DNA from: Arsukibacterium sp.
Lineage (GTDB): Bacteria; Pseudomonadota; Gammaproteobacteria; Enterobacterales; Alteromonadaceae
Reading direction: 5' to 3'
DNA: 64,000 nt
Assembly: GCF_018402695.1 (NCBI RefSeq)
Contig: NZ_JAGYIM010000011.1
Span: 124,001 to 188,000, forward strand
Part shown: positions 25,972 through 35,445 of the stretch, piece after piece
How the letters are laid out: every line of letters begins with the position of its first letter
How positions within the stretch are numbered: position 1 is the stretch's first letter
The notes under the pieces: model-generated
Database searches by the model: none
What the model was told of the DNA's origin: nothing
Seen by the model: the letters and a program-made list of their open reading frames with translations, nothing else
Position numbers and translations under genes: made by a program

Positions 25972-28638
25972 TTAAAATAACTCTGACTCATCAGGTTCCG
26001 CCTTTTTGTCATTATCAAAATGAATTTGCTGGACGCTATTCTGACTGTACTGAGTCGGTTCTGTGCCAATTTTAAAATACTCAAAACTACTGGTGTGGTC
26101 AGTACTGCGGCTTAACAGGCCAGTGGCCAGATCAATCCTGACTGATGCTAAACCGGTGGGCGCTGGCCTCGGTTGTTCTTGATAGTCTGGCAGTACTTTA
26201 GTCATATACTCAAGCCAGGCAGGCAGCGCGGTGCGGGCACCTGATTCAGTGCCGGCGCTCTGGTCCTGGCCCATGTTGGCATGCCACTGAGCTCTGCCCA
26301 GACTGCGATTGGCATCGTCAAAGCCAACCCAGGTTGTGACCGCAGTTGCGGTGGTGAATCCAGAAAACCAGGTATCTTTTGAATCATTGGTGGTACCTGT
26401 TTTTGCCGAAATATCCCGTCTCTTCAATCGCTGAACCCGCCAGGCCGTGCCATTCCAGCCGGTGCCCTTGCTCCAGTCCCCGCCGCCCCAGACGCTGCTG
26501 GTCAGGGCGTCAGCAATTAAAAAAGCATTCTGACTACTGATAACCTGCTCGGCCACTATCGGAGTGGCTTCATCAGGCTCAAATGCTGTGTCCACAGGTT
26601 CTGTTAAATCAGCCTGTTGCATGGTATTGAACAGCTCAAACAATTGTTGTTCGCTGTCGATTGTTTGTTCTGGTTCAGCGCTGGCTGCTGCCAGCTCATC
26701 GTCCGCCGCACTCGTTGCCTGGCAATCTGCACATGCGATTTGCGGTGAGTGTAGATAAATCACTTCGTCTTGCTCGTTCAGCACCCGATCGACCACGAAT
26801 GGCGTGACCAGGAAACCGCCGTTGGCAAACACGGCATAGCCAGTCACCAGCTCTAACGGTGTTATTGATGCCGAGCCCAGCGACAGCGTCTCATTCCGGG
26901 GCAGGTCATCAGCCGCAAAGCCAAAACGTTGCAGATGGCGAATGCTCTCGTCTATGCCAACACCACGCAGCAATCTGACAGATACCACGTTTTTCGATTT
27001 AGCCAGCGCTTCCCGGATCCGGATTGGTCCATCATAGACCGGCGGTGAGTTCCGGGGCCGCCAGGCAATACCGGCGTTGTCATCCCACTGATGAATTGGT
27101 GCGTCGTTCATGATCGACGCCAGGGTATAGTCCTGCTCTAAAGCCGCTGAATATATAAAAGGCTTGATATTCGAACCCACCTGGCGTTTGGCCTGAGTTG
27201 CACGGTTGAACTGACTTTGGCTAAAGCTGTACCCGCCAACCAGCGCCTGAATAGCGCCGTTTTCAGGATTAATTGCGACCAGGGCACTACTGGCAGTTGG
27301 TACCTGACTAAGCCGCCATTGTTCATCTTGCTGGCGCACCAGAATGTGCATACCAGGTGCCAGAATGGCAGCCGCGCTTTTCGGTGCAACCGCCTGGCGC
27401 TCATCAGTGATAAATGCTCTGGCCCATTTTAAACCGTCCCACTCGAGGGTCACGATCTGATCACTGGCCAGCAAAACATCAGCACTATTGTTATATACCG
27501 TCAACACTATTGCCGGGAATAAGTCTTCAATACCCTGCTGCTTAGCTAAGTAGCTGATTATCTCAGCGTGTTCAGGACGGTTCTCTTCAATAAATAACGG
27601 CTGCTGTTCTTGCGCTGGATCCGACTCTTCTGGCGTTCCGGTTTGCTCGGCTAACTCGGCTTGCCACAATTTCGCAACCGCGCCCCGATAACCATGGCGT
27701 TCGTCATAGTTGTATAAATTCTGTTGCAAGGCTTGCTTGGCCGCATGCTGATGCTGGCTATTTATCGTAGTATAAACCCGGTAACCTTCTGAATAAGCGG
27801 CCTCTTCACCAAAACGCTCCACCATTTGCTGCCGAACCATTTCAGCAATATAAGGGGCTGAGGCCGTGATCTGGACACCATGAAGTTTACTGGTAATCGG
27901 TGCAGCTAAAGCTGCACGGTAGTCTTGCTCGTTGATCACATCGATGGCGCGCATTCTGGTTAGAACGACATCACGACGATTTTTGGCATTAGCCGCAGAA
28001 CGGATGGGATTGAGTGTCGAGGGAGCCTTGGGTAAACCAGCAATAATGGCGATCTCGTCCAGGGTTAATTCATCTACTGTTTTACCAAAATAAACCTGAG
28101 CGGCAGCACCTACCCCGAAAGATCGATGGCCCAGTTCAATTTTATTCAGGTACAGTTCAAGAATTTCATCTTTACTCAGTAATTGCTCAATCCGAAATGC
28201 CAGAAACACTTCTTTGATTTTGCGCATGACCTTTTTTTCCCGGCTGAGGAAAAAATTACGGGCTAATTGCTGGGTAATGGTACTGGCACCCTGACTGAAG
28301 TCCCCCGACGATGCAACCACAGTGGCTGCCCGCATTATGCCAATAATATCTATACCGGGGTGATCATAAAATCTTGTATCTTCAATAGCTAAGAATGCCT
28401 GAATCAGTAAAGGTGGCATTTCATCCAGTTTTAATGGTATTCGCCGTTTCTCACCAAATTGAGAGATAAGCTGACCGTCAGCGGTATAAACCTGCATTGG
28501 GGTTTGCAGCTTTACTTCCTTTAGGGTAGCAACGTCAGGCAGATCATTTCTGACATAAAAATACATTGCCGCGATCATCAGGATCCCGGCTAAAAATCCA
28601 ACCAGAAAGACTATTAAAAGTTTTTTAACCCAAGACAC
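25972..28638 (-). CDS. mrcA: Penicillin-binding protein 1A (class A PBP)
   Basis: PBP1A polymerises and cross-links peptidoglycan. The 888-residue protein has an N-terminal membrane anchor (about 7-27), a GT51 glycosyltransferase domain (FLAIEDTRFYDHPGID with catalytic Glu near 86, then QGASTITQQLARNFFLS and LYLNKIELG), the OB-type insertion, and a transpeptidase domain (LAKSKNVVSVRLL with active Ser near 546 and AKTGTTNDSKDTWF near 745). An acidic Glu/Ala-rich insert lies between SKN and KTG. It is divergent from pilMNOPQ, the standard gammaproteobacterial layout. Confidence 0.97.
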   Translation of the reverse strand: MSWVKKLLIVFLVGFLAGILMIAAMYFYVRNDLPDVATLKEVKLQTPMQVYTADGQLISQFGEKRRIPLKLDEMPPLLIQAFLAIEDTRFYDHPGIDIIGIMRAATVVASSGDFSQGASTITQQLARNFFLSREKKVMRKIKEVFLAFRIEQLLSKDEILELYLNKIELGHRSFGVGAAAQVYFGKTVDELTLDEIAIIAGLPKAPSTLNPIRSAANAKNRRDVVLTRMRAIDVINEQDYRAALAAPITSKLHGVQITASAPYIAEMVRQQMVERFGEEAAYSEGYRVYTTINSQHQHAAKQALQQNLYNYDERHGYRGAVAKLWQAELAEQTGTPEESDPAQEQQPLFIEENRPEHAEIISYLAKQQGIEDLFPAIVLTVYNNSADVLLASDQIVTLEWDGLKWARAFITDERQAVAPKSAAAILAPGMHILVRQQDEQWRLSQVPTASSALVAINPENGAIQALVGGYSFSQSQFNRATQAKRQVGSNIKPFIYSAALEQDYTLASIMNDAPIHQWDDNAGIAWRPRNSPPVYDGPIRIREALAKSKNVVSVRLLRGVGIDESIRHLQRFGFAADDLPRNETLSLGSASITPLELVTGYAVFANGGFLVTPFVVDRVLNEQDEVIYLHSPQIACADCQATSAADDELAAASAEPEQTIDSEQQLFELFNTMQQADLTEPVDTAFEPDEATPIVAEQVISSQNAFLIADALTSSVWGGGDWSKGTGWNGTAWRVQRLKRRDISAKTGTTNDSKDTWFSGFTTATAVTTWVGFDDANRSLGRAQWHANMGQDQSAGTESGARTALPAWLEYMTKVLPDYQEQPRPAPTGLASVRIDLATGLLSRSTDHTSSFEYFKIGTEPTQYSQNSVQQIHFDNDKKAEPDESELF

Positions 28639-28790
28639 TGAATAACCCCAATTTTTACTCCCAATTCCTTTACAACGCTGCTAGTATATATTTATTGGCT
28701 GTCGATGAAACGCTTTTTCTTGCTAAAAATAGCGACTGAGCTAAGAATACGACAATAAGAATCATAACTATAAAATGGCCACAGGAAGCT

Positions 28791-29870
28791 ATGATAAAAA
28801 GCCTGTTCAGTAAACAAACACCGATGATGGTGGGTATTGACATCGGTGCCCATTCCGTCAAGGCTGTGCTGTTAAGCCAGCATGGCAGCCAGTATAAGGT
28901 TGAAGCCTTTGCTGTCGAGCCAATGATTAAAGGCGCGATGTCGGATCGCGAGATCCAGGACATCGAAGCCGTGGGTAATGTGATCGGCAAGATCCGCAAA
29001 AAGATCCCAAGGTCAGTTAAATTTGCCGCTGCCGCAGTATCAGGATCCACCGTGATCAGTAAAGTCATTTTTATGGATGTGTCATTAACTGATGCTGAAT
29101 TGGAAAGTCAGATTGAAGTTGAAGCCGATACATTAATTCCTTATCCGTTGAACGAAGTCAGTCTCGACTTCGAGAAATTAGATGTTAACGAATCAGATCC
29201 TTCCAAAGTCAATGTTTTGCTAAGTGCAGCGCGCACTGAGAGTGTTGAGGCACGGGTGGCGGCGTTGGATAATGGTGGCTTCAGCGCCAAACTGGTTGAT
29301 GTTGAAAGTTACGCACTGAGCCGGGCGGCTGAATTGTGTTTGAAACAACTGCCTGACGATGCTGCAGGTAAGGTCGTTGCCCTGGTTGATATTGGTGCGA
29401 CAATGACGTTACTGAGTATTGTTGAGAAAGGCAAAACACTTTATACCCGCGATCAGGCTTTTGGTGGCGAACAGTATACCCGCAGCATTTTGTCTTATTA
29501 CAACAAAAGCTACGATGAGGCAGAACTGGCCAAAGTCAGTGGCGATTTACCTCCTAACTATACTTTTGAAGTGCTGGCACCTTTTCAGACGATGCTATTG
29601 CAGCAAATTCGCCGTGGCATTCAAATGTACCTGACCAGCAGTGGCCGTGATGCTGTGGACTATCTTATTGTCTCAGGTGGTACCGCTTTGATCGAAGGAA
29701 TAGATAAGCTATTGATCGACGAGTTAGGCATTCATACTGTCGTTGCCAATCCTTTTAAAACGATTGACGTTGCTACCTCAGTAGACCGCGAACAATTAAA
29801 CAAAAGCGCTCCGCAACTGATGGTTGCCAGCGGCCTTGCCTTACGGAGTTTTTCATCATGGCATATATAA
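28791..29870 (+). CDS. pilM: Type IV pilus inner-membrane platform protein PilM
   Basis: PilM is an actin-like cytoplasmic protein that binds the N-terminus of PilN and links the pilus alignment complex to the motor. The 359-residue protein shows the actin-like fold: MVGIDIGAHSVKAVLL (phosphate 1), ALVDIGATMTLLSI (phosphate 2) and LIVSGGTALIEGID. It has a good CAGGAAGCT ribosome-binding site. First gene of pilMNOPQ; its end overlaps pilN by 13 nt. Confidence 0.97.
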   Translation: MIKSLFSKQTPMMVGIDIGAHSVKAVLLSQHGSQYKVEAFAVEPMIKGAMSDREIQDIEAVGNVIGKIRKKIPRSVKFAAAAVSGSTVISKVIFMDVSLTDAELESQIEVEADTLIPYPLNEVSLDFEKLDVNESDPSKVNVLLSAARTESVEARVAALDNGGFSAKLVDVESYALSRAAELCLKQLPDDAAGKVVALVDIGATMTLLSIVEKGKTLYTRDQAFGGEQYTRSILSYYNKSYDEAELAKVSGDLPPNYTFEVLAPFQTMLLQQIRRGIQMYLTSSGRDAVDYLIVSGGTALIEGIDKLLIDELGIHTVVANPFKTIDVATSVDREQLNKSAPQLMVASGLALRSFSSWHI

Positions 29871-30454
29871 ATTTACTGCCCTGGCGTGAAGCTGCGCGCA
29901 AAGAAAAACAAAAGCAGTATGTAACGATACTGGCTATGACTGCGGTAATGAGCTTCCTGGTTTTCTTCCTGATCAACATGGTGTACAGCAGCATGATTGA
30001 TGGTCAGTATCAGCGGAATCGGTATCTGGAGAACGAAATCAAGGTACTTGACCAGCGAATCGCTGAAATTCGCACCCTGAATGAAACAAAACGCAGCCTG
30101 CAGCAGCGGATGAGCCTGATTGAACAATTGCAGGGTAGCCGTAACCTCGGTACGGAAATTATGTCCGAAATAGCCAGGGTGGTGCCATCTGGTATTTACC
30201 TGACTCAATTAGAGAAAAAAGGCTCGAATTTGCTGTTAGTAGGTCGCAGTGAGTCTAATAACCGGTTGTCGACTATGCTACGTGATGCAGAACAATCTGA
30301 ATTACTGGACAGTCCACTCTTGGAGTTTATTGAAGCAGGTAAAGATGAATCCCGGTTGCTAAGTAACTTCAAGATGCATCTTACGGTGAAAGGCTATGAA
30401 GCAGTGCAGGATAGTGAGCCGGTTACACCCAGTGCGAGAGGTGGTGCACGATGA
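29858..30454 (+). CDS. pilN: Type IV pilus assembly protein PilN
   Basis: The 198-residue bitopic protein begins MAYINLLPWREAARKEKQKQ, the conserved PilM-binding INLLPWR motif, followed by a transmembrane helix (about 21-43), a coiled coil (about 50-90) and a periplasmic ferredoxin-like domain. PilN pairs with PilO in the inner-membrane alignment subcomplex. It overlaps pilM by 13 nt and pilO by 4 nt. Confidence 0.97.
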   Translation: MAYINLLPWREAARKEKQKQYVTILAMTAVMSFLVFFLINMVYSSMIDGQYQRNRYLENEIKVLDQRIAEIRTLNETKRSLQQRMSLIEQLQGSRNLGTEIMSEIARVVPSGIYLTQLEKKGSNLLLVGRSESNNRLSTMLRDAEQSELLDSPLLEFIEAGKDESRLLSNFKMHLTVKGYEAVQDSEPVTPSARGGAR

Positions 30455-31050
30455 GTATGAATTTCAATTTATCTGAAATTGATATTAATGATCTTGATAT
30501 CGAAAATATGGGTTCCTGGCCGGTTGCTGCAAAAGTCATTTTCGCCATTATTTTGGCGGCGCTGGTGGCAACCCTGACTTATTTTATGTTAATCGACAGC
30601 AAAATTGACGAATTAAACAGCGCCAAGCAAAAAGAAACTGAATTACGTCAACTTTATCGCACCCGCTATGCTTCAGCAGTGAACCTGGATCTTTACAAAC
30701 AGCAGATGGTAGAGATGGAAAATACGTTTTCATTTTTACTTAAGCAGCTACCTACGACTCATGAAACACCTGGCTTGCTGGATGATATTACCTATGTCGG
30801 CACAACCAGCGGTTTAACGTTTCTCAGAATCAACTGGGAGCCGGAAATTGAGAAAGAGTTCTATACCGAATTGCCGATTAAGATTGACGTAGTGGGTGAC
30901 TACCATCAGTTTGGTAATTTCGTTAGTGAAGTAGCTAAGTTGCCCAGGATTGTCAGCTTACATGATTTCTCTATCCAAACTGAAGAGAATGAACGACTGC
31001 GTTTTAATGTTACTGCAAAAACCTACCGTTACAAGGAGACTGCGCAATGA
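30451..31050 (+). CDS. pilO: Type IV pilus assembly protein PilO
   Basis: The 199-residue protein has a short cytoplasmic tail, one transmembrane helix (about 26-48), a coiled coil and a periplasmic ferredoxin-like domain (VGDYHQFGNFVSEVAKLPRI is characteristic). It dimerises with PilN and contacts PilP. ATGA-type overlaps on both sides show tight coupling. Confidence 0.97.
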   Translation: MSMNFNLSEIDINDLDIENMGSWPVAAKVIFAIILAALVATLTYFMLIDSKIDELNSAKQKETELRQLYRTRYASAVNLDLYKQQMVEMENTFSFLLKQLPTTHETPGLLDDITYVGTTSGLTFLRINWEPEIEKEFYTELPIKIDVVGDYHQFGNFVSEVAKLPRIVSLHDFSIQTEENERLRFNVTAKTYRYKETAQ

Positions 31051-31583
31051 GAAAACTCATCTTAGCCGTCTCTGTCGCTACATTATTGTCTGGTTGTTTT
31101 GATGACTTAAGTGACGTTCAGGCGCACATGGACTCAGTCAAGGCCAGTACTCAACCCCGAGTCGAGCCTTTACCCGAGGTTAAGGAATTCGAGCATATTG
31201 CTTATGTTTCACAAAATAGCCGCAGCCCGTTTTCTGAGCCACGGCCAGAAGCTGTGCAGGATCGATTCTTGCAAGTGCAGGATTGTTTGCATCCGGATCC
31301 AAGGCGGCGCAAAGAGCCACTGGAGAAATATGCACTGGATAACCTGAAAATGCGCGGTACTCTGGGCGACACCGGTAATATCTGGGCGTTAATTGAAGCG
31401 TCAGATAAAACCTTGCACCGGATAACGCTGAATAACTATGTTGGTTTATTTCACGGGCGGGTGATAACGGTAGAGCCAACCCATGTTGAATTGTTAGAGT
31501 TGATCCCAGATGGGGCAGGTTGCTGGAAAGAGCGGACTACCATGATTCAAATGGTCGAAAATACAGCAATGACGAGTAATTGA
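31047..31583 (+). CDS. pilP: Type IV pilus lipoprotein PilP
   Basis: The 178-residue inner-membrane lipoprotein (lipobox LLSGC, Cys near residue 17) links PilNO to the PilQ secretin. The C-terminal beta domain is recognisable: SRSPFSEPRP, LEKYALDNLKMRGTLGD and VGLFHGRVITVEPTHVEL. It overlaps pilO by 4 nt, and pilQ follows 18 nt downstream of its stop. Confidence 0.95.
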   Translation: MRKLILAVSVATLLSGCFDDLSDVQAHMDSVKASTQPRVEPLPEVKEFEHIAYVSQNSRSPFSEPRPEAVQDRFLQVQDCLHPDPRRRKEPLEKYALDNLKMRGTLGDTGNIWALIEASDKTLHRITLNNYVGLFHGRVITVEPTHVELLELIPDGAGCWKERTTMIQMVENTAMTSN

Positions 31584-31601
31584 TAGGTGTGCGAGTATAT
31601 C

Positions 31602-33668
31602 ATGGATAAAATAATCAAAAGAATTTCACGAGGAATCACCGGCACCCGGCTTTGTCTGGCAGCATTACTGTTGTTAGCGTTGCCCGCAGCGGCAGTCCCT
31701 TTGCTGTACGATGTCAGGTATAACCCCTTGCTCACCGGCGAAACAGAGATCGAGTTTATTTTCGATGAAGATCTCTATACCGATCCCAGTATTCAGGTAT
31801 TTAACGAACCCGCGCGGATCGAATTATATTTTGATAACTCAGATTATGAAGAAAAACTTGAAGAAGTACTGATCGATAAAGCTGGGGTAAAAAGAGTAAA
31901 ATCTGAATTCCTGGGTGAAGGCTTTAAATCAACAATCTATCTGGATTACCTGAAAATTTACCGTACCCGGGTACGTGGTAATGTGTTTTATATGCACATT
32001 TCTGATAACCCCACGGCAGAGCAGGTTGGTCAGGCTGCAGATGTAACACCGACATATATCAACCGGCTGCAAGCGATTGATTTTCGCCGCGGCGAGAAAG
32101 GTGAAGGCCGGGTGTTAGTGTTCTTGCGTGAGAATACAGCCGCTGTTGATGTGAGCGAGCGGGCAGGTAAGTTGATTGTTGAATTCCACAACACTGATAT
32201 TCTTGACGAGCTGTTATATCAATTAGATGTTATGGATTTCGGTACTATCGTTACCGGTATTGAAACCTTTAAAGATGGTGCGTCAGCCCGGCTGGAAATT
32301 GCCACCAGTGATGCGTTCACTTATACATATCAGCAAATCGATAATATCTTTACCCTGAACGTTGAGCGAGATACCTCAAACCGCAGCATTTTAGGAGGCG
32401 GTCGTGAATATAAGGGGCGGGCAATATCATTAAACTTCCAGGATATCCCTATCCGGACCGTTTTACAGATTATTGCTGACTACAACGGTTTTAACCTGGT
32501 TACCAGTGACTCCGTTACCGGCAACATTACGCTTCGGCTAGATGGCACGCCATGGGATCAGGCGCTCGATATCGTGTTACGGGTTAAAGGCCTGGATAAG
32601 CGGATGGACGGTAATATCCTGATGGTAGCACCTACCGAAGAGTTATCTGCCCGCGAAGCCAGAGAACTTGAGGCTAAACAGCAGGTTGAGCAGCTTGAGC
32701 CACTTTACTCGGATTATCTAACCATTAACTATGCCAAAGCGGGTGATTTGGCAGGATTACTGGGCAATAAGGATGCAACCTTATTATCCAGCCGGGGTAG
32801 CGTGGTAGTGGATGAACGGACTAACACCATATTAATTAAAGACACAGCTAAAAATATCGAGAGTGTCCGCAAGCTTATTGAGCGGCTTGATGTACCAGTG
32901 CGTCAGGTACTTATCGAATCAAGAATGGTAACAGTACGGGACAGCGTCACCGATGAGCTGGGAATCCGCTGGGGCTTCAGTGATCAGCAAAGTACCAGTG
33001 GTGGTAACCGTGGTGTGTCTGGTAACGCAAATGGCTCAAATGCCATCTCTACTGGCCAGTTCCCGGCATTAGATGATCGCTGGAATGTTAACCTGCCCAT
33101 TCAGAACCCGGCTGGCAGCATTGCCTTTCATGTGGCGCGTTTAGCCGACGGTACGCTGCTTGACCTTGAGCTGTCAGCACTGGAACAGGAAAATAAAGGT
33201 GAAATTATCGCCAGCCCACGGATTACTACCTCGAATCAGAAAGAGGCCCGCATCGAGCAAGGTGTTGAAATCCCTTATGTGCAGGCAGCTTCAAGCGGTG
33301 CTACTACGGTTGAATTTAAGAAAGCCGTATTGAGTCTGACCGTCACGCCACAAATTACCCCGGATAATAAAATTATTCTGGATTTGGTCATCACCCAGAA
33401 TACCCGGGGTGAAACGGTACAAACACCGACCGGACCAGCGACGGCTATCGATACCCAGCAAATTCAGACCCAGGTATTGGTTGATAACGGTGAGACTATC
33501 GTGCTGGGTGGTATCTATCAGCAGCAAATTTTGTCAACTGTGTCTAAGGTACCAATGTTCGGGGATATCCCGTACGTAGGCGCGTTATTCCGGTCAAAAC
33601 GCGATGTTAATGAGAAAAATGAGTTACTTATTTTCGTCACGCCGAAAATTCTGACCGAAGGCCAGTAA
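31602..33668 (+). CDS. pilQ: Type IV pilus outer-membrane secretin PilQ
   Basis: PilQ forms the outer-membrane channel for the pilus. The product (688 aa from ATG 31602; GTG 31587 is an alternative) has a signal peptide (about 12-32), two AMIN domains (roughly 35-230), a secretin N0/STN domain (INLRLDGTPW-like region, seen as NITLRLDGTPWDQALDIVL), an N1 domain and the C-terminal secretin core with the VPMFGDIPYVGALFRS signature. Only one N1-type domain is obvious. Last gene of pilMNOPQ, then a hairpin and aroK. Confidence 0.97.
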   Translation: MDKIIKRISRGITGTRLCLAALLLLALPAAAVPLLYDVRYNPLLTGETEIEFIFDEDLYTDPSIQVFNEPARIELYFDNSDYEEKLEEVLIDKAGVKRVKSEFLGEGFKSTIYLDYLKIYRTRVRGNVFYMHISDNPTAEQVGQAADVTPTYINRLQAIDFRRGEKGEGRVLVFLRENTAAVDVSERAGKLIVEFHNTDILDELLYQLDVMDFGTIVTGIETFKDGASARLEIATSDAFTYTYQQIDNIFTLNVERDTSNRSILGGGREYKGRAISLNFQDIPIRTVLQIIADYNGFNLVTSDSVTGNITLRLDGTPWDQALDIVLRVKGLDKRMDGNILMVAPTEELSAREARELEAKQQVEQLEPLYSDYLTINYAKAGDLAGLLGNKDATLLSSRGSVVVDERTNTILIKDTAKNIESVRKLIERLDVPVRQVLIESRMVTVRDSVTDELGIRWGFSDQQSTSGGNRGVSGNANGSNAISTGQFPALDDRWNVNLPIQNPAGSIAFHVARLADGTLLDLELSALEQENKGEIIASPRITTSNQKEARIEQGVEIPYVQAASSGATTVEFKKAVLSLTVTPQITPDNKIILDLVITQNTRGETVQTPTGPATAIDTQQIQTQVLVDNGETIVLGGIYQQQILSTVSKVPMFGDIPYVGALFRSKRDVNEKNELLIFVTPKILTEGQ

Positions 33669-33678
33669 CCAATGGCTG

Positions 33679-33707
33679 ATGCGGGAGCTGCGAAGCGGCT
33701 CCCGCAT
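33679..33707 (+). terminator. Hairpin after pilQ (attenuator or weak terminator)
   Basis: A 10-bp perfect inverted repeat (ATGCGGGAGC / GCTCCCGCAT) with a 9-nt loop lies 10 bp after the pilQ stop. It lacks a clear T-run, so it may stabilise the pil mRNA or only partly stop transcription into aroKB. Confidence 0.5.
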
Positions 33708-33834
33708 TAAGTCAGATTTAACTTGCCAACGAAAGGCCATTCCTGACATAATTCAGCGCTTCAAATTTTCGCGGGAGCCTTTTGGTCCTTGAATTCAACT
33801 TTTCATTGAGTAAGCTGATTTAGCACTACGACAT

Positions 33835-34353
33835 ATGGCAGAAAAACGTAATATCTTCCTTGTTGGCCCGATGGGCGCAGGCAAAAGCACCATCGGACGT
33901 CATTTAGCAGACATGCTTCATCTTGACTTCTACGATTCAGATCAGGAAATCGAGCGCCGCACCGGTGCAGATATTGCCTGGGTATTTGATTTGGAAGGTG
34001 AAGACGGTTTCAGGGTGCGCGAAGAAACGGTAATTTCAGATTTGACCGAGTTGCAGGGCATTGTTTTAGCAACAGGGGGTGGCTCGGTTATCAGCAAAGA
34101 AACTCGTAACCGTTTATCAGCCCGCGGTATTGTAGTCTATCTGGAAACACCGATAGAAAAACAAGTAGCCCGTACCCAACGTGATAAACGCCGGCCATTG
34201 CTTCAAACAGAAGAAGCACCGCGTGAAGTTCTGGAGCGATTAGCGGCTGAACGTAATCCGCTTTATGAAGAGATCGCAGACTTCACTGTCCGCACTGACG
34301 AACAGAGCGCCAGGGCTGTAGCAAACCAAATAATAGATCAGTTGGGTTTTTAA
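33835..34353 (+). CDS. aroK: Shikimate kinase I
   Basis: AroK phosphorylates shikimate in the aromatic pathway. The 172-residue protein has Walker [12 protein letters not shown], the shikimate-binding [23 protein letters not shown] and the lid region QRDKRRPLL. It is upstream of aroB, as in nearly all gammaproteobacteria, and downstream of pilQ. I see no strong ribosome-binding site, but the start fits the family. Confidence 0.98.
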   Translation: MAEKRNIFLVGPMGAGKSTIGRHLADMLHLDFYDSDQEIERRTGADIAWVFDLEGEDGFRVREETVISDLTELQGIVLATGGGSVISKETRNRLSARGIVVYLETPIEKQVARTQRDKRRPLLQTEEAPREVLERLAAERNPLYEEIADFTVRTDEQSARAVANQIIDQLGF

Positions 34354-34372
34354 CGAACAATTGGGTTTTTAA
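34342..34372 (+). repeat. 12-nt direct repeat at the aroK stop codon
   Basis: TTGGGTTTTTAA occurs at 34342-34353 (the last codons and stop of aroK) and again at 34361-34372 in the spacer before aroB. It looks like a small local duplication of the aroK terminus. Confidence 0.75.
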
Positions 34373-34389
34373 AGAAAGGGGAGCTGCAA

Positions 34390-35445
34390 ATGCATAAAGT
34401 TGAAGTCCAACTTGGTCAGCGCAGCTACCCGATAGAGATTGATACCGGCTTTACTGCGCTGCCTGCTGCGCTTGCCAATGCCAGACAGGTTGTGATTGTT
34501 TCAAATCCCACCGTTGCGCCATTATATTTAGATAAAGTCAGTGCTTTATTCAGCAATTCTCCCCTGCATATTCTGATTGAAGACGGTGAAGCGTTCAAAA
34601 CACTGGCGTCGTTCGAAACTATCATGTCTTTTTTACTTGAGAGAGGCATGTCCCGTGATGTATTACTGGTTGCACTGGGTGGCGGGGTTATTGGCGATCT
34701 GACCGGTTTTGTTGCTGCGTGTTTTCAGCGAGGCGTCCGCTTTTTGCAAATACCCACCAGTTTACTTTCTCAGGTCGACTCTTCAGTTGGCGGAAAAACT
34801 GCGGTGAATCACCCCCTTGGTAAGAACATGATAGGTGCTTTTAAACAGCCTGAACATGTTGTTATCAGCACGGCTACCCTGACAACCCTACCACCCCGTG
34901 AGTTTGCTGCTGGTATGGCTGAAGTGGTCAAATATGCTTTGCTTGCTGACGCTGGTTTTTTGAACTGGCTGCTGCAACATAATGAGCAGATTTGCCTGCA
35001 GCAACCCGATATCCTGGCGCAAATGGTCCGCCACTGTTGTCAGATGAAGGCTGATATTGTCAGTCGGGATGAAACAGAGCAGGGCGAGCGGGCATTACTG
35101 AATCTTGGCCATACATTTGGCCATGCAATCGAAGCTTTTATGGGCTATGGTAACTGGTTACATGGCGAAGCTGTGGCGGTCGGTATGCTGATGGCGGCAA
35201 AATTGTCAGCGCATCGGGGCTGGTTAAGCACAGAGGACGTTGCCACGGTAAGCAGCGCTTTGCAGTGTTTTAAACTACCCGTGTCAGTGCCGGACAAGAT
35301 GCAGATTGTCGATTTTTTGCCATACATGAAAACCGATAAAAAAGTGAAAGACGGTCAGATGCGTTTCGTATTGCTACCAGCCCTGGGGCAGGCCAGCCTG
35401 GTTGCTGATGTCACCGAAGCAGAGTTACTGCAGGTTTTTGGCTGA
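34390..35445 (+). CDS. aroB: 3-dehydroquinate synthase
   Basis: AroB converts DAHP to 3-dehydroquinate with NAD and a divalent metal. The 351-residue protein has ALGGGVIGDLTGFVAACFQRG, PTSLLSQVDSSVGGKTAVNH, the metal ligands in AEVVKYALL and LLNLGHTFGHAIEAFMG, and KTDKKVKDGQMRFVLL. A purine-rich GAAAGGGGAGC ribosome-binding site precedes the ATG. Its stop overlaps the damX start by 1 nt. Confidence 0.98.
   Translation: MHKVEVQLGQRSYPIEIDTGFTALPAALANARQVVIVSNPTVAPLYLDKVSALFSNSPLHILIEDGEAFKTLASFETIMSFLLERGMSRDVLLVALGGGVIGDLTGFVAACFQRGVRFLQIPTSLLSQVDSSVGGKTAVNHPLGKNMIGAFKQPEHVVISTATLTTLPPREFAAGMAEVVKYALLADAGFLNWLLQHNEQICLQQPDILAQMVRHCCQMKADIVSRDETEQGERALLNLGHTFGHAIEAFMGYGNWLHGEAVAVGMLMAAKLSAHRGWLSTEDVATVSSALQCFKLPVSVPDKMQIVDFLPYMKTDKKVKDGQMRFVLLPALGQASLVADVTEAELLQVFG

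Noticed and set aside
28670-29068. 132-codon minus-strand frame across the mrcA-pilM spacer
   Set aside because: It is antisense to the start of pilM, whose identity is certain, and has no family resemblance.
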